Source: Wolfiporia cocos
Taxonomy: Eukaryota > Basidiomycota > Agaricomycetes > Polyporales > Phaeolaceae
Assembly: GCA_029448655.1 (NCBI GenBank)
Contig: JACCLO010000017.1
Location: 62,001 to 126,000, forward strand
DNA length: 64,000 nt
Direction: 5' to 3'
The first letter of the stretch is position 1, and each line of letters starts with the position of its first letter. The translations under genes were made by a program, and so were the position numbers. Of the stretch, positions 63,725 through 64,000 are shown one piece after another. The notes under the pieces are model-generated. The model did not search any database. It saw only the letters and a list, made by a program, of their open reading frames with translations, and was not told the DNA's origin.

Positions 63725-64000
63725 TGTCACAAGAATTCTCCTAGTTTCCCTATATTTCTTACTATTTTTCCGGCAATTCTACGAATTATCTACGACTTTC
63801 TAGACCAATAACTAGCTTATCTGGTTCATAAATTAACGGTTACATACGTGCCGAATGATGGCCGCGTTATCTCCCGTAACGACGGTCTTATCTTATCACT
63901 AGTAGTTACCATCAGTCACATGTCTAGTTCTAGCCAATCGGACATTCCGTCCGGAAGCAGTCAGCATATAAACGTCAGCGGACCGGGCTTTGGTCACGCC
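63725..64000 (+). mobile_element. B2: family B LTR, cut by right edge
   Basis: Begins TGTCACAAG at 63725 and matches the minus strand of 16557-16282 nearly base for base. Whether it is a solo LTR or a full element cannot be seen. Expected target duplication GAGGA (63720-63724). Confidence 0.92.

Overview
The window is nuclear DNA of a basidiomycete fungus, most likely an agaricomycete. The evidence is short GT-AG introns of about 50 nt, chromodomain Ty3/gypsy retrotransposons, a KDZ transposase next to a TET/JBP dioxygenase gene, and a CX2CX6C-type zinc-cluster gene. No rRNA, tRNA or recognisable core metabolic gene was seen. Roughly two thirds of the window is nested LTR retroelements; the rest is an older gene block they have broken up.

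Layout. 1-16557: a minus-strand Ty3/gypsy element (B1; pol off the left edge, gag, a 5' ORF called ORF0 here, leader, 5' LTR). It is broken by a near-complete plus-strand element A1 (2767-12751, TSD GTTGC) and by a 1.9 kb non-autonomous LTR element D (14172-16085, TSD GTATA). 16558-29307: a gene block with a broken minus-strand gene (X), an apparently intact KDZ transposase, a TET/JBP dioxygenase on the other strand and a large unknown gene (Y) hit by two solo LTRs (F, G). 29308-39976: a solo LTR (C) carrying element A2. 39977-47954: a decayed TA-flanked inverted-repeat element with a solo LTR (E1) inside it, then two divergent spliced genes (Z and W). 47955-57955: A3, the one copy with ORF0, gag and the whole pol open. 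58146-58435: a 44-bp minisatellite. 58538-63724: A4, a 5'-truncated, mutated A copy with a solo LTR (E2) in its protease motif, cut by another B-family LTR (B2) that runs off the right edge.

How the parts work. Family A encodes ORF0 (unknown, 307 aa), Gag (coiled coil, capsid-like region, CCHC knuckle) and a 1511-aa Pol ordered protease, reverse transcriptase, RNase H, integrase, chromodomain, dUTPase. Families A, B and D each have an 11-nt sequence two bases inside the 5' LTR that is exactly complementary to a sequence about 34 nt after the LTR TATA box. That is the signature of Tf1-type self-priming rather than tRNA priming. In each LTR family examined a short inverted repeat lies between TATA and that point.

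The older gene block carries about eleven GTCGCG/CGCGAC-rich arrays, in introns, intergenic DNA and coding exons in different reading frames and both orientations. I saw none inside the LTR elements. Splice predictions for KDZ, Y, Z and W were made by hand and checked for phase; all functional statements are from motif recognition, with no database search.
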